Source: Thermoflavifilum aggregans (GTDB taxonomy: Bacteria; Bacteroidota; Bacteroidia; Chitinophagales; Chitinophagaceae). Taken from it: a stretch of DNA of 64,000 bases. Numbering within the stretch: position 1 is the stretch's first letter; the number at the start of each line of letters is the position of its first letter. The notes under the pieces were generated by a model, which saw only the letters and a list, made by a program, of their open reading frames with translations, ran no database searches and was not told the origin of the DNA. Made by a program: the position numbers and the translations under genes. The DNA lies in the NCBI RefSeq assembly GCF_002797735.1, contig NZ_PGFG01000001.1, forward strand, positions 1,054,001 through 1,118,000. The letters run 5' to 3'. Shown piece after piece: positions 36,713 through 46,699 of this stretch.

Positions 36713-38302
36713 TGATTGCAGCACATGTGGCAATGAAGATCCTTTCCAGTAAATAGCTCCGCCATCAAATGTTTTCCACAGATGCACATCTGGCATCTTT
36801 TCCAGATCTGTTTTTTCCAGTAAATCCGGATCATCTGCATCATCATACCAGAAAATCAAAGCCTGAGGCTCATCCTCAAACAAACGTCTTTCACACTGAT
36901 TTTCTTTATGAGGCAATTCATAAGCTTGTTTTCGGGTAAAAAAATAAATCGCATCATCGGCATTGCTGTACCAGACCGGGATTTGTGCAAGCCTGCCAGC
37001 ATGTTGTATCAGGTATAGTATGGCGGGCGATTGTTGCCAGCCATCTTCCGTGTATCCGGGAATACCTGCATCCTTGATACCATCATAATTTTCTGCATTT
37101 TGTATCCAGTTGTTTGCCTGAAAAGCTATCCAAAAAACAAAACCTGCAATCATAAACCATCTGAATCGTTTTTTATGGTGAAGGACAAACGTAGCAAAAA
37201 GAGCATGCAAACCGCCGGCAAAGCCTGCCAGCAACGGTATATAAGCGGGAGATAACAATCGGCTATCGAGGGTCTGAAAACGGGTAATACTGGCGATGAT
37301 GGCAATGAAAAATAAATAAATCATTGCCATGCTCATCATACCCAGTTCAGCTGTATAATTTTTTTGTTTGATAAAATATAAACAACACAGTATACCGCAT
37401 AGCAACACAACCCATATCAAAATCATACTTATCTGATGATTGAAAACAGGCCACCAATCTGCTATTACATCACCCGCCTGACGAAGATTTTCTGCAAATG
37501 AGGTTAAACTCTTTTCACGTGGACCTGCGGCAAATCCGCCCGTTATCCGGTTTCGGTAAAGATTGACAACCATTATACTTGCGCTGATGCATCCGAAAAC
37601 AAAAGCATGCAACAAGCGTTTGGGCAAAGTATATTTTCTTTCACTTGAAACGAATACAATCAAAAAAATACCAGTCAACACCATTGCAATGCCTGCATAA
37701 CGGGTAATACAGGCCATTGCACACCACAATGCAGCGATGCACAGATCCATCCAAGAACCTTGTTTAAGATATTTCAATATCCACAGCAAACACAGCATGC
37801 ACAGAGGCAGGAACAGGGTTTCAGACCAGGCATAACTGTAAATTTCGAGCAGGCATGGGCTGGTTACAAATATGCTGAGCAGCAACAGGCGATGTCTTTC
37901 TTTCAAATGGATGAATTGCTGCAGTAATGCATCTGATACAAAAATCAATATCAGAAAAAGTATGATGTTGCTCACTACAGCCAAATGCATCAGGGAAGCA
38001 AGCGATACATGCATCATGCCGATGCCCGCTGCTAGCTTCATCCAGCATGCTATCCATAACGGATAGCCTATCGGGAAATCAATCAGAGGTTGGTGATGAA
38101 AATTATCGAAACGACCGGTGCGCAGCCATTCTTCGGCTGTGGATAAATAATTGACAGCGTCAGGTGAAATACCTATACCACTATGATGAAAATAAGCCAG
38201 CAGGATGCATACGCCCAACAGCCCAACCAGCAAGGTTTTCCACCAGGATGCAACATGAAATCTGAAAAAACGTGATGCCATGCCGGTGCCGAAGTTAGGC
38301 AT
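36704..38302 (-). CDS. Multi-pass membrane protein, GT-C/ArnT-like glycosyltransferase
   Basis: A 532-residue protein with about 11 hydrophobic segments. The first helix is followed by ISPDAVNYLSTAEEWLRTG, the external loop with an acidic residue that is characteristic of polyprenyl-phosphate-dependent GT-C (GT39/GT83-like) enzymes, then FPIGYPLWIACWMKLAAG. The C-terminal ~130 residues are soluble (YSNADDAIYFFTRKQ, QALIFWYDDADDPDLLEK, WKTFDGGAIYWKG), which is usual for a periplasmic domain. It would add a sugar from a lipid carrier to a lipid, glycan or protein. The exact substrate is unknown. Start 38302 or internal M at 38281. Confidence 0.65.
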   Translation of the reverse strand: MPNFGTGMASRFFRFHVASWWKTLLVGLLGVCILLAYFHHSGIGISPDAVNYLSTAEEWLRTGRFDNFHHQPLIDFPIGYPLWIACWMKLAAGIGMMHVSLASLMHLAVVSNIILFLILIFVSDALLQQFIHLKERHRLLLLSIFVTSPCLLEIYSYAWSETLFLPLCMLCLLWILKYLKQGSWMDLCIAALWCAMACITRYAGIAMVLTGIFLIVFVSSERKYTLPKRLLHAFVFGCISASIMVVNLYRNRITGGFAAGPREKSLTSFAENLRQAGDVIADWWPVFNHQISMILIWVVLLCGILCCLYFIKQKNYTAELGMMSMAMIYLFFIAIIASITRFQTLDSRLLSPAYIPLLAGFAGGLHALFATFVLHHKKRFRWFMIAGFVFWIAFQANNWIQNAENYDGIKDAGIPGYTEDGWQQSPAILYLIQHAGRLAQIPVWYSNADDAIYFFTRKQAYELPHKENQCERRLFEDEPQALIFWYDDADDPDLLEKTDLEKMPDVHLWKTFDGGAIYWKGSSLPHVLQSLR

Positions 38303-38319
38303 TTACCAGGCATTTTGCA

Positions 38320-38352
38320 TTGTTCTTTAAGCCAGGCAGATTGTTATCTTTG
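38320..38352 (+). promoter_or_regulatory. Bacteroidota-type promoter for prfB
   Basis: TTG (38320-38322), 22 bases, TATCTTTG (38345-38352), within the accepted spacing range. The prfB ATG at 38372 is 19 bases downstream. Confidence 0.5.
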
Positions 38353-38371
38353 CGCTCGAAAAAATCAGGTT

Positions 38372-39467
38372 ATGACACAGGAACAATTAAAAGATATGAG
38401 GGACCGGCTGGCTGTCCTGAGGAGGTTTCTTTGACATCGACAATCGAAAAGCTCAGGTAGCCGAAAAAGAGCATTTGACAACAGCTCCGGGATTCTGGGA
38501 TGATCCCCAGCGGGCGGCTTCCATAATGAAAGAAATTAATACCCATAAATACTGGATTGATCGTTTTGAAAAAGTAAAAACGGCGGTTGAAGATGCAGCC
38601 GTGCTGGATGAGTTTTTCCGTGCTGGAGAAGCCAGTGAAGAAGAAGTGAATGAGGCTTACCGGCAGGCACTGAAACAGCTGGAGGATCTGGAATTTACTT
38701 CAACCCTGAACGATCCGGAAGATGCATTGCCTGCCGTGCTGGAAATCAATGCAGGTGCGGGCGGCACGGAAAGCCAGGATTGGGCCGAGATGCTGTTACG
38801 TATGTATCGCATGTATGGCGAGCGGCAGGGGTGGAAAGTTACAGAACTGGATGTACAGGAAGGTGAGGGCGCCGGCATCAAATCAGCATCGCTGGAAATG
38901 AACGGCCCGTTTGCCTATGGTTTGCTGAAAGGTGAAAGTGGTGTACACCGGCTGGTGCGTATATCGCCTTTTGATGCCAATGCGCGCAGGCATACTTCAT
39001 TCGCATCTGTGTTTGTATATCCGCTGGTGGATGAAACCATAGATGTTCAGATCAATCCCGCCGATCTGGAATGGGAGTTTTATCGCAGCGGAGGCAAAGG
39101 CGGCCAGAATGTGAATAAAGTAGAAACAGCAGTTCGTCTGCGCCATATTCCTTCAGGCATTGTGGTGGAATGCCAGCAGGCCCGCACACAGGGCGAGAAT
39201 CGGGAAAAAGCTCTTACCATGCTTAAGTCGCGCCTGTATGAAATGGAATTGCGCAAACGCCAGCAGGCCAAGGAGGCTGCACATGCCAGCAAACGGAAAA
39301 TTGAATGGGGTTCGCAAATCCGCTCCTATGTTTTCCATCCTTACAAAATGATTAAGGATCATCGCACCGACTATGAAGTAGGTAATGTGCAACCCGTGAT
39401 GGACGGCGAACTTGACGGATTCATCCAGGCTTATCTGATGTGGAATAAACAAACAGATGAACACTAG
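38372..39467 (+). CDS. prfB: Peptide chain release factor 2, with programmed +1 frameshift
   Basis: The gene is read in two frames. Codons 1-20 start at ATG 38372 ([20 protein letters not shown]) and end at CTT followed by in-frame TGA (38432-38434). A +1 slip on CTT-T gives GAC and the frame 38433-39467, total about 364 residues, the normal RF2 size. The long frame alone lacks a proper start. Domains: the stop-codon tripeptide SPF in [14 protein letters not shown] (UGA/UAA reading) and the catalytic GGQ in [20 protein letters not shown]2 recognises UGA, so low RF2 promotes the slip and raises its own synthesis. Neighbours are unrelated. Confidence 0.96.
38420..38434 (+). promoter_or_regulatory. 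RF2 programmed frameshift site
   Basis: AGGAGG (38420-38425), three bases, CTT TGA (38429-38434), then C: a Shine-Dalgarno-like stimulator at the standard distance before the slippery CTT and a poor-context UGA. This is the classic RF2 autoregulatory signal. Confidence 0.95.
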
Positions 39468-39722
39468 CTGCTATAACATCTGAAAACATCCGGCGACTCT
39501 ATATTTAACCATCTTTTTCAGTCAAGACAAATATTTCATCATCTTGCATAATCTGAAATCTTTTTTCCTAATCCGGATCTTTTTGGTCTGATCGATCAAT
39601 AAATAGTCAACCAAAAACATTTAAAAAAATCATCTTACCTCCCTGATATTATAGTTTGCAAATCAGAGAATGCGAAGATGGATCGGGCATGAGTTCGCAT
39701 GTATTGCTTACGATTGCATTTA

Positions 39723-40883
39723 TTATGATCTGTGATCGATCGGTACGAATGGTCTCGGTTCAGGTCCGATATAATTTGCGCTGGGACGAATGATTTTTCC
39801 GTCTTGCCGCTGTTCTATGGCATGCGCGCACCAGCCCGTAATTCTTGACATCACAAACAAAGGTGTAAAGAAATCCGTCGGAATGCCCATGCAATGATAG
39901 GCCACAGCCGAGAACCAGTCTAGATTGGCAAACATGTTTTTCTGTTCCTTCATCACTTTTTCGATGCGCTCTGCGATCTGGAACAGTTGCTCATGGCCGG
40001 TTTCCTGTGCCAGTTCAGATGCTGTTTGTTTGATGATTTCATTGCGTGGGTCGCTGATGGTATATACCGGGTGCCCGAAACCAATGATCACTTCCTTGCG
40101 TTGCAGGCGTTGCAGAATATCCTGCTCAGCTTCTTCAGGCGATGCATAGTTGCTCTGGATGCGAAAAGCCACTTCATTGGCGCCGCCATGTTTGGGGCCA
40201 CGCAAAGCACCAATAGCGCCTGTAATGGCGGCATACAGATCGGATCCTGTCCCGGCAATTACCCGGGCGGTGAAGGTGGAAGCGTTGAACTCATGCTCGG
40301 CATAGAGAATCAGTGAAACATGCATGGCACGCACCCAGCTGTCGGGTGCAGGCTTACCATGCAGCAAGTGCAGGAAATAGCCGCCCGTTGAATCATCCGT
40401 ATACTGCCGCAGATCGAGCCGATAACCATGGTGGCTGTAGTGATACCAGTACAGCAGGGCACCAGGCAGCGAAGCCAGTAACCTATCGGCAATATCACGG
40501 GCTTCCTGTACAGGCTGGGTGGGGTTTTCAGGAAGAACGGCACCCAAAGCAGAGGTATAGGTGCGCAGTACATCCATTGGATGGGTATGCGCAGGCAGTT
40601 TTTCCAGGATTTTCAATACGGCTTGTGGTATCAGCCGGTTTTGCTGCAGTTTTTCCTGATATTGCTGCAACTGCTTTTTATTGGGCAGGGAGCCGTGTAT
40701 CAGCAAGTAAGCCACTTCTTCAAACAACGCATTCCTTGCCAGGTCGTGAATATCATAGCCCCGGTAGTGCAGGTCGTTGCCACTGCGGCCCACAGTGCAA
40801 AGAGCGGTATTGCCGGCAGGCACACCTGACAAAGCAACGGATTTTTTGGGTTTGAAGGTGCCGGTTGTGGATTCTGTACTCAT
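39723..40883 (-). CDS. prpC: 2-methylcitrate synthase / citrate synthase-like enzyme
   Basis: A 386-residue type I citrate-synthase fold. [15 protein letters not shown] (catalytic His) and [17 protein letters not shown] (catalytic His) are in place, along with [17 protein letters not shown] at the C-terminus, where the Asp-containing segment lies. The sequence variant and the adjoining prpB gene, overlapping by 4 bases, point to 2-methylcitrate synthase (propionyl-CoA plus oxaloacetate) rather than TCA-cycle citrate synthase. Some activity with acetyl-CoA is likely. It is the second gene of a two-gene operon. Confidence 0.86.
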   Translation of the reverse strand: MSTESTTGTFKPKKSVALSGVPAGNTALCTVGRSGNDLHYRGYDIHDLARNALFEEVAYLLIHGSLPNKKQLQQYQEKLQQNRLIPQAVLKILEKLPAHTHPMDVLRTYTSALGAVLPENPTQPVQEARDIADRLLASLPGALLYWYHYSHHGYRLDLRQYTDDSTGGYFLHLLHGKPAPDSWVRAMHVSLILYAEHEFNASTFTARVIAGTGSDLYAAITGAIGALRGPKHGGANEVAFRIQSNYASPEEAEQDILQRLQRKEVIIGFGHPVYTISDPRNEIIKQTASELAQETGHEQLFQIAERIEKVMKEQKNMFANLDWFSAVAYHCMGIPTDFFTPLFVMSRITGWCAHAIEQRQDGKIIRPSANYIGPEPRPFVPIDHRS

Positions 40884-41776
40884 AAGCCGGATTTTTTAGT
40901 GTGAAACAAAGTATCCAATTTTTGTTCGTAAGCATAGTAGCCAATGGTGCGATACAATTCATCTCGGGTTTGCATACGCGAAAGCATATCCTTTTGCGTG
41001 CCCCGTGTGCGGATGAGCTGATATACTTCCAGAGCAGCTTTGTTGGCAGCCCGGAAGGCGGAAAGCGGATAGAGAATCATGCGAACGCCGGCGTCGGCCA
41101 GCTCATCGCGGGTAAACATCGGTGTTACGCCGAATTCAGTGATATTGGCCAACACGGGAATATGCAGGGCCTGCACAAACTCGCGGTATATTTCCAGATC
41201 GGTTACACCTTCTGCAAACAAAAAATCGGCACCAGCCTCCTGGTATTGCAGAGCCCGGTTGATGGCGCCTTCCGGCCCTTCGCTGGCCAGTGCGTCCGTA
41301 CGAGCACCAATCACAAAATATGGATCTGTACGAGCATCCGCCGCGGCTTTGATACGGTCGGTCATTTCTTCGGCTGATACCAATTCTTTCCCGGGCCTAT
41401 GGCCACAACGTTTGGCGCCTGTCTGGTCTTCTATATGCAATCCGGCTGCGCCCGCGCGGATGAGGGATTTTACCGTACGGGCAATATTGAAAGCCGATGG
41501 CCCCAGCCCGGTATCCACATCTACCAGCAAGGGTGTGTCGGTGACATAGGTAATGCGTTCCACTTCGATCAGTACATCCTGCAGGGTAATGAGACCCAGG
41601 TCGGGCAGGCCCAGCGTGCCGGCCGAAAGGCCACCGCCGGAAAGGTAAATAGCCCGGAATCCGGCTTCGGTTGCCAGTAAGGCATGCAGGGCATTGATGG
41701 TGCCCACAACCTGCAGCGGATTCTCGGCTTCCATAGCCATGCGCAGCCGCATACCTGCAGAAGTTGACGTACTCAT
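40880..41776 (-). CDS. prpB: 2-methylisocitrate lyase
   Basis: A 298-residue isocitrate-lyase/PEP-mutase family enzyme that splits 2-methylisocitrate to pyruvate and succinate. The active-site loop [15 protein letters not shown] (about 117-131), HIEDQTGAK before it, and DVDTGLG (Mg-binding Asp, about 86-92) are diagnostic. It leads the operon, with prpC beginning within its stop. The dehydratase/hydratase genes for the middle of the methylcitrate cycle (prpD or acnD/prpF) are not in this window, so the cycle would need them elsewhere. Confidence 0.9.
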   Translation of the reverse strand: MSTSTSAGMRLRMAMEAENPLQVVGTINALHALLATEAGFRAIYLSGGGLSAGTLGLPDLGLITLQDVLIEVERITYVTDTPLLVDVDTGLGPSAFNIARTVKSLIRAGAAGLHIEDQTGAKRCGHRPGKELVSAEEMTDRIKAAADARTDPYFVIGARTDALASEGPEGAINRALQYQEAGADFLFAEGVTDLEIYREFVQALHIPVLANITEFGVTPMFTRDELADAGVRMILYPLSAFRAANKAALEVYQLIRTRGTQKDMLSRMQTRDELYRTIGYYAYEQKLDTLFHTKKSGL

Positions 41777-41845
41777 GGGTCAAAATGCTTGTGTACAGGC
41801 GAAGGTACGGAATCCTGCATGCGATCCCAAGCCATGATGTGCAAA

Positions 41846-41873
41846 CAAAAAAGCCGCTCAGAAAGAGCGGCTT
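41846..41873 (-). terminator. Intrinsic terminator of dnaK
   Basis: AAGCCGCTC (41851-41859), loop AGAAA, GAGCGGCTT (41865-41873): a perfect 9-bp stem just downstream of the dnaK stop; on the minus strand it is followed by TTTT and G, a T-tract. Confidence 0.85.
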
Positions 41874-41894
41874 GGGGAAAAGCATGTGGGGATA

Positions 41895-43799
41895 TTATTT
41901 CACTTCTTCGTATTCCGCATCAGTCACATTCCCATCACCGGATTGTGCAGAGCTTTGGGTTTGTCCGGCACCATTGGTGGCATTTGCGGTTTGTTGGGCA
42001 GACGCCTTGTACAGCTCTTCAGAGGCTGCAGCCCATGCGCGGTTCAGTTCGTTCAAAGCCGAATCTACTGCAGCGAGATCTTCGGCCTTATGCGCATCTT
42101 TCAGCTTTTTCACAGCCTCTTCAATAGCGCTGCGCTTATCGGCTGGAATTTTATCACCGTATTCCCGCAGCTGTTTTTCGGTATTAAAGATCATGGCATC
42201 GGCCTGGTTGAGTTTTTCTACCTTTTCCCGCAGGCGGCGATCTTCTTCTTCGTGTGCCTTGGCTTCCTGCTTCATCCGTTCGATTTCATCCTTGGTCAGA
42301 CCGCTACCGGCTTCGATGCGGATATTCTGTGATTTACCGGTAGCCTTGTCTTTGGCTGTCACATGCAGGATGCCGTTTGCATCGATGTCGAAGGTTACCT
42401 CAATCTGGGGCACACCGCGCGGAGCGGGTGGAATACCATCGAGTGTGAAAATACCCAGGCTTTTATTGTCTTTGGCCATAGGACGTTCACCCTGCAAGAC
42501 GTGGATTTGTACGCTGGTCTGGTTATCGCTGGCTGTGGAGAAGATTTCCGATTTGCGTGTCGGGATCGTGGTATTGGCTGGGATCAGCACGGTCATCACT
42601 CCACCAAGGGTTTCAATACCCAGGCTCAGCGGAGTAACATCCAGCAACAGCACATCTTTCACTTCGCCGGTCAGCACAGCACCCTGGATAGCGGCACCGA
42701 TAGCTACCACCTCATCCGGGTTTACGCTCTTGTTGGGCTTTTTGCCAAAGAATTTTTCCACGATTTCCTGCACTTTGGGAATACGCGTGGAGCCACCCAC
42801 CAGGATCACTTCGTCAATATCTTTCACGGTATATCCGGCATCTTTCAAGGCTTGCTCACAGGGTTTCAGGCAGCGTTCAAACAGGCTGTCGCAAAGCTGT
42901 TCAAATTTGGCTCTGGTAAGCTTTTTCACGAGGTGCTTGGGAATACCGTCAACCGCAGTAATGTAAGGCAGGTTGATTTCGGTTTCCTGGGAAGACGACA
43001 ATTCAATTTTTGCCTTTTCGGCAGCATCTTTCAGGCGCTGCAAAGCCATCGGGTCTTTGCGCAGGTCCACTCCTTCTTCCTTCTGGAATTCATCGGCCAG
43101 CCAGTCCATGATGGCCTTATCGAAATCATCCCCGCCGAGGTGGGTATCGCCGTTGGTTGATTTCACTTCAAACACACCATCGCCCAGTTCAAGAATGGAA
43201 ATATCAAACGTACCCCCTCCCAGGTCGAAGACAGCGATTTTCTGATCTTTACCTTTTTTATCCAGTCCATAGGCCAGAGCTGCCGCAGTAGGTTCGTTGA
43301 TGATGCGGCGCACGTTCAGTCCGGCAATTTCGCCGGCTTCCTTGGTGGCCTGGCGCTGGGCATCGTTAAAATAGGCAGGTACAGTAATCACGGCTTCCGT
43401 GACAGGCTGTCCCAGATAATCTTCTGCAATTTTTTTCATTTTCTGCAGAATCATCGCCGAAATTTCCTGCGGTGTGTAAAGGCGCCCATCAATGTCGATC
43501 CGCACGGTGTTGTTGTCACCTCTGACCACTTTATAGCTCCAATGCTTAATTTCTTCCGTCACTTCGTCATAGCGGCGACCCATAAAACGTTTCACCGACA
43601 TGATGGTGTTCTGCGGGTTGGTGATAGCCTGTCGTTTTGCGGGAGCACCTACTTTCCTTTCTCCGTTTTTCATAAAAGCTACCACGGAAGGAGTTGTCCG
43701 ACTGCCTTCGTCATTGGGAATGACCACCGGTTCATTACCTTCCATCACGGCCACACACGAGTTGGTCGTACCCAAATCGATTCCTATAATCTTTGCCAT
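41895..43799 (-). CDS. dnaK: Molecular chaperone Hsp70
   Basis: A 634-residue Hsp70. [17 protein letters not shown] (about 4-20), the phosphate-2 motif [15 protein letters not shown] and [14 protein letters not shown] (about 328-341) mark the ATPase domain; the substrate domain starts after a hydrophobic [16 protein letters not shown] linker. The C-terminal lid and a Gly/Gln/Ala-rich tail end in DAEYEEVK, close to the usual EEVK end. No grpE, dnaJ or hrcA gene adjoins, and no CIRCE-type inverted repeat is visible upstream. Full length. Confidence 0.97.
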   Translation of the reverse strand: MAKIIGIDLGTTNSCVAVMEGNEPVVIPNDEGSRTTPSVVAFMKNGERKVGAPAKRQAITNPQNTIMSVKRFMGRRYDEVTEEIKHWSYKVVRGDNNTVRIDIDGRLYTPQEISAMILQKMKKIAEDYLGQPVTEAVITVPAYFNDAQRQATKEAGEIAGLNVRRIINEPTAAALAYGLDKKGKDQKIAVFDLGGGTFDISILELGDGVFEVKSTNGDTHLGGDDFDKAIMDWLADEFQKEEGVDLRKDPMALQRLKDAAEKAKIELSSSQETEINLPYITAVDGIPKHLVKKLTRAKFEQLCDSLFERCLKPCEQALKDAGYTVKDIDEVILVGGSTRIPKVQEIVEKFFGKKPNKSVNPDEVVAIGAAIQGAVLTGEVKDVLLLDVTPLSLGIETLGGVMTVLIPANTTIPTRKSEIFSTASDNQTSVQIHVLQGERPMAKDNKSLGIFTLDGIPPAPRGVPQIEVTFDIDANGILHVTAKDKATGKSQNIRIEAGSGLTKDEIERMKQEAKAHEEEDRRLREKVEKLNQADAMIFNTEKQLREYGDKIPADKRSAIEEAVKKLKDAHKAEDLAAVDSALNELNRAWAAASEELYKASAQQTANATNGAGQTQSSAQSGDGNVTDAEYEEVK

Positions 43800-43935
43800 A
43801 AGCTAAGTTTTCTTTTTAAGTGAACAAATAAAAATTTCTTTTACAGTTGGTCAATCATTATGCCAATGGCAGCTGTTATGCAATAATGGCAGTTTATTCC
43901 TGGCTTTTGTTTTAGGTCTTGATGCAGCATTGGCT

Positions 43936-43943
43936 TATTTTTG
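43936..43943 (+). promoter_or_regulatory. -7 promoter box for argS
   Basis: TATTTTTG fits TAnnTTTG, 22 bases before the argS ATG at 43966. It sits inside a longer frame opening at 43930, which argues against that earlier start. Confidence 0.5.
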
Positions 43944-43965
43944 CGACATACTGAAATGTTATTGC

Positions 43966-45759
43966 ATGAGTTTGCAGACGGAAATCAAACATTTGGTAGT
44001 ACAGGCTGTTGAAGAACTGTATGATCGTACCATTGGTGAAGAGGATGTAACTGTAAATCAAACCAAGCCTGAATTTCAGGGCGATTATACGGTGGTTGTT
44101 TTCCAGCTTACACGCTACAGCAAACTTTCTCCGGAGGATACAGCCCGGCAGATTGGTGAATATCTGCTCGAAAATGATGAAGACACATTCGAACGGTTTG
44201 AGGTAATCAAGGGTTTTCTGAATTTGTTTATCCGTGAAACCTACTGGCTGGAATTCCTGCAGGAATATTATGATGACAGTACTTTCGGGCGCCACATGGC
44301 CGGAAGGGAAAAAGTGATTGTGGAATATTCTTCACCCAATACCAATAAACCCCTACACCTGGGGCATCTGCGAAATAATTTTCTGGGCTGGAGTGTGGCT
44401 GAGATTCTCAAAGCCAGTGGGTATCGGGTTATCAAGACCTGTGTGGTCAACGATCGGGGCATTCATATCTGCAAATCTATGATTGCCTGGATGAAATATG
44501 CCCAGGGAGCCACTCCTGAGACCGAGGGTATCAAGGGCGATCATTTCGTAGGTAAATGGTATGTGAAGTTTAATGAGGTTTATTCGCAGCAGGTGAAAGA
44601 GCTGATGGCTGCTGGTAAAACACAGGAAGAAGCTGAAGAGCAAGCGCCTATCTTGCAGGAAGCGCGTGAACTGCTGAAACGCTGGGAAGCACGCGATCCG
44701 GAAGTGTGGAAAGTGTGGGAAATGATGAATAGCTGGGTATATGCCGGCTTTGAAGAAACGTACAGGCGCATTGGATCTGATTTTGATAAAATCTATTACG
44801 AAAGCGAAACTTATCTGCTTGGCAAAAAGCTGGTGGAAGAAGGCTTGCGCAAAAAAATATTTTTCAAAAAACCGGATGGCAGTATCTGGGTTGATCTGAC
44901 AGCCGAAGGACTGGACGAAAAATTATTGCTGCGCAGCGATGGTACTTCCGTGTATATCACTCAGGATTTGGGTCTGGCCCAGTTAAAATACGACGATTTT
45001 GGGGCGGAACGCAGCATTTATGTTATTGGTGATGAACAGAATTATCACATGCAGGTGTTGAAGCTGGTATGCCAGAAGCTGGGCATTCCGCAGGCCGATG
45101 GCATTTATCATCTTTCATACGGAATGGTTGATTTGCCCTCAGGAAAAATGAAAAGCCGGGAAGGAACTGTGGTAGATGCAGATGACCTGCTGGATGAAAT
45201 GAAAGCTACTGCTGAAAAATATACCCGGGAACTCGGTAAGGTAGAGGGTTTTCAGGAACAGGAACTCGATGCCCTGTTTGAAATGATCGGTCAGGCAGCT
45301 TTGAAATATTATTTGCTGCGGGTAAGTCCGCAAAAACGCATGGTGTTTCATCCGGGTGAATCCATTGACTTCCAGGGACATACCGGTCCATTTATCCAAT
45401 ACACTTATGCCCGCATCCGTTCCGTTTTCCGGAAGGCCCGCATTCGCACAGCTGCTGATCTGCCATTTCTGGATGACTGTGAAGAAGCCTTGCTAACTGA
45501 AGAAAAAACATTGATCCGATTGCTGGAACAATATCCGGATCAGATTCAGCAGGCTGCAGATGAACTGGATCCCTCAGTGCTTGCCCATTATTTATTTGAA
45601 GTTGCGCGTATGTACAATAGCTTTTATGCTGAGCTGCCTATCGCAAAAGCCGATTCCGAAGAGAAGAAAAGCCTCAGGCTTATGATCTCCTGGCTTACGG
45701 CACATGTGATTCAATCCGGCATGCAATTGCTGGGTATGCAGGTGCCGGAAAAAATGTGA
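43966..45759 (+). CDS. argS: Arginyl-tRNA synthetase
   Basis: A 597-residue class I synthetase charging tRNA-Arg. HIGH-like motif: SSPNTNKPLHLGHLRNNFLGWS (about 119-140). The KMSKS-like site is KMKSREGTVVDADDLLDEM, with the KMKSR form common in ArgRS. N-terminal ArgRS-specific domain (about 1-85, PEFQGDYTVVVFQL) and C-terminal DALR anticodon-binding domain (LAHYLFEVARMYNSFYAE) are both present. It is divergent from dnaK with a 166-bp gap. A tRNA-Arg(UCU) gene lies 6.3 kb away. Confidence 0.96.
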   Translation: MSLQTEIKHLVVQAVEELYDRTIGEEDVTVNQTKPEFQGDYTVVVFQLTRYSKLSPEDTARQIGEYLLENDEDTFERFEVIKGFLNLFIRETYWLEFLQEYYDDSTFGRHMAGREKVIVEYSSPNTNKPLHLGHLRNNFLGWSVAEILKASGYRVIKTCVVNDRGIHICKSMIAWMKYAQGATPETEGIKGDHFVGKWYVKFNEVYSQQVKELMAAGKTQEEAEEQAPILQEARELLKRWEARDPEVWKVWEMMNSWVYAGFEETYRRIGSDFDKIYYESETYLLGKKLVEEGLRKKIFFKKPDGSIWVDLTAEGLDEKLLLRSDGTSVYITQDLGLAQLKYDDFGAERSIYVIGDEQNYHMQVLKLVCQKLGIPQADGIYHLSYGMVDLPSGKMKSREGTVVDADDLLDEMKATAEKYTRELGKVEGFQEQELDALFEMIGQAALKYYLLRVSPQKRMVFHPGESIDFQGHTGPFIQYTYARIRSVFRKARIRTAADLPFLDDCEEALLTEEKTLIRLLEQYPDQIQQAADELDPSVLAHYLFEVARMYNSFYAELPIAKADSEEKKSLRLMISWLTAHVIQSGMQLLGMQVPEKM

Positions 45760-45844
45760 TAATCCGATATTTCACTCAGTATTTTTTGACATTATCTTAA
45801 CGCAACTAAATCAAACTTTGCGAGAAAAATCAAGCTTTATTTCC

Positions 45845-46666
45845 ATGATTTTATTTTCATACACAAGCCGTTTGAGATCATTTGCTTTCAAATACATAAG
45901 CCTGTTATGCTTCATGACAGGTTTGCTTTGTTTTCAACTTCATGCAGGTTATGCTCAATCATGGACCCGTTTGCCTATCATCGAAATTCCTACCCAACAG
46001 GGAAGTCAGCCCGGCAGCCAGGCTGCCGATGCACAGGATAAGCCTATGGCTTTGCTGATCACCGGCGATGGCGGATGGAAAACTACCGACAAACAATTGT
46101 GTGATGAATTGGCACAACAAGGCATTCCGGTGGTAGCACTGAATGCCCTGAAATATTTCTGGTCAAAAAAAACACCAGAGCAAACCACATCAGTTGTTGA
46201 ACAACTGATGAAACATTACATGGAACAATGGCATAAAAACAAGGTGATACTGATGGGTTTCTCATTCGGAGCAGATGTGTTGCCATTTGTTGTAAACCGT
46301 TTGGATAGCAGCCTGTATCATCGGTTGATCATGATTGTCATGCTTTCACCAGGTACAAGCACTGATTTTGAGATACATGTTTCCCAAATGCTGAACAGCA
46401 ATAAGCAATGGAAATACAATGTGGTCGATGAAATCAGGCGTATGCCTGCACATGCGCCGGTATTGTGCTTTTTCGGAGATGAAGAACACATCTTTCCGGT
46501 AAACCAGCTTCCTGCATCCGTTCAGGTTATTTATCTGAAAGGAGGACATCATTATGAAGAAAACAAAATAAATCTCGCAAAGGAAATATTGATGCGGTTA
46601 CCTGCATACACGCAACGTGTTTCTTTTGTGCAGCATGATGTGAATGAGTCGTTGAAAATATTTTGA
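45845..46666 (+). CDS. AcvB/VirJ-like hydrolase, exported
   Basis: A 273-residue alpha/beta-hydrolase of the AcvB/VirJ family. After a signal-like N-terminus (hydrophobic about 20-36, ending HAGYAQ), MALLITGDGGWKTTDKQL and GFSFGADVLPFVVNRL are the family marks; the Ser of GFSFGAD is the expected nucleophile and GGHHYEEN holds the His. AcvB of Agrobacterium is a lysyl-phosphatidylglycerol hydrolase; Bacteroidota relatives are not characterised. It is 85 bp after argS and 33 bp before the next gene. ATG 45845 is taken; a TTG at 45818 is the alternative. Confidence 0.7.
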   Translation: MILFSYTSRLRSFAFKYISLLCFMTGLLCFQLHAGYAQSWTRLPIIEIPTQQGSQPGSQAADAQDKPMALLITGDGGWKTTDKQLCDELAQQGIPVVALNALKYFWSKKTPEQTTSVVEQLMKHYMEQWHKNKVILMGFSFGADVLPFVVNRLDSSLYHRLIMIVMLSPGTSTDFEIHVSQMLNSNKQWKYNVVDEIRRMPAHAPVLCFFGDEEHIFPVNQLPASVQVIYLKGGHHYEENKINLAKEILMRLPAYTQRVSFVQHDVNESLKIF

Positions 46667-46699
46667 TGCATAAAAATGTGGTTCAGCATTCAAAAAGCG

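Noticed and set aside
41764-42966. 400-codon frame antisense to dnaK
   Set aside because: Long antisense frames opposite dnaK are a well-known effect of its codon usage; the product is a Ser/Ala/Leu-rich shadow without domains.
43930-43965. Earlier argS start at TTG 43930
   Set aside because: A -7 promoter box lies inside this stretch and family N-termini match the ATG at 43966.
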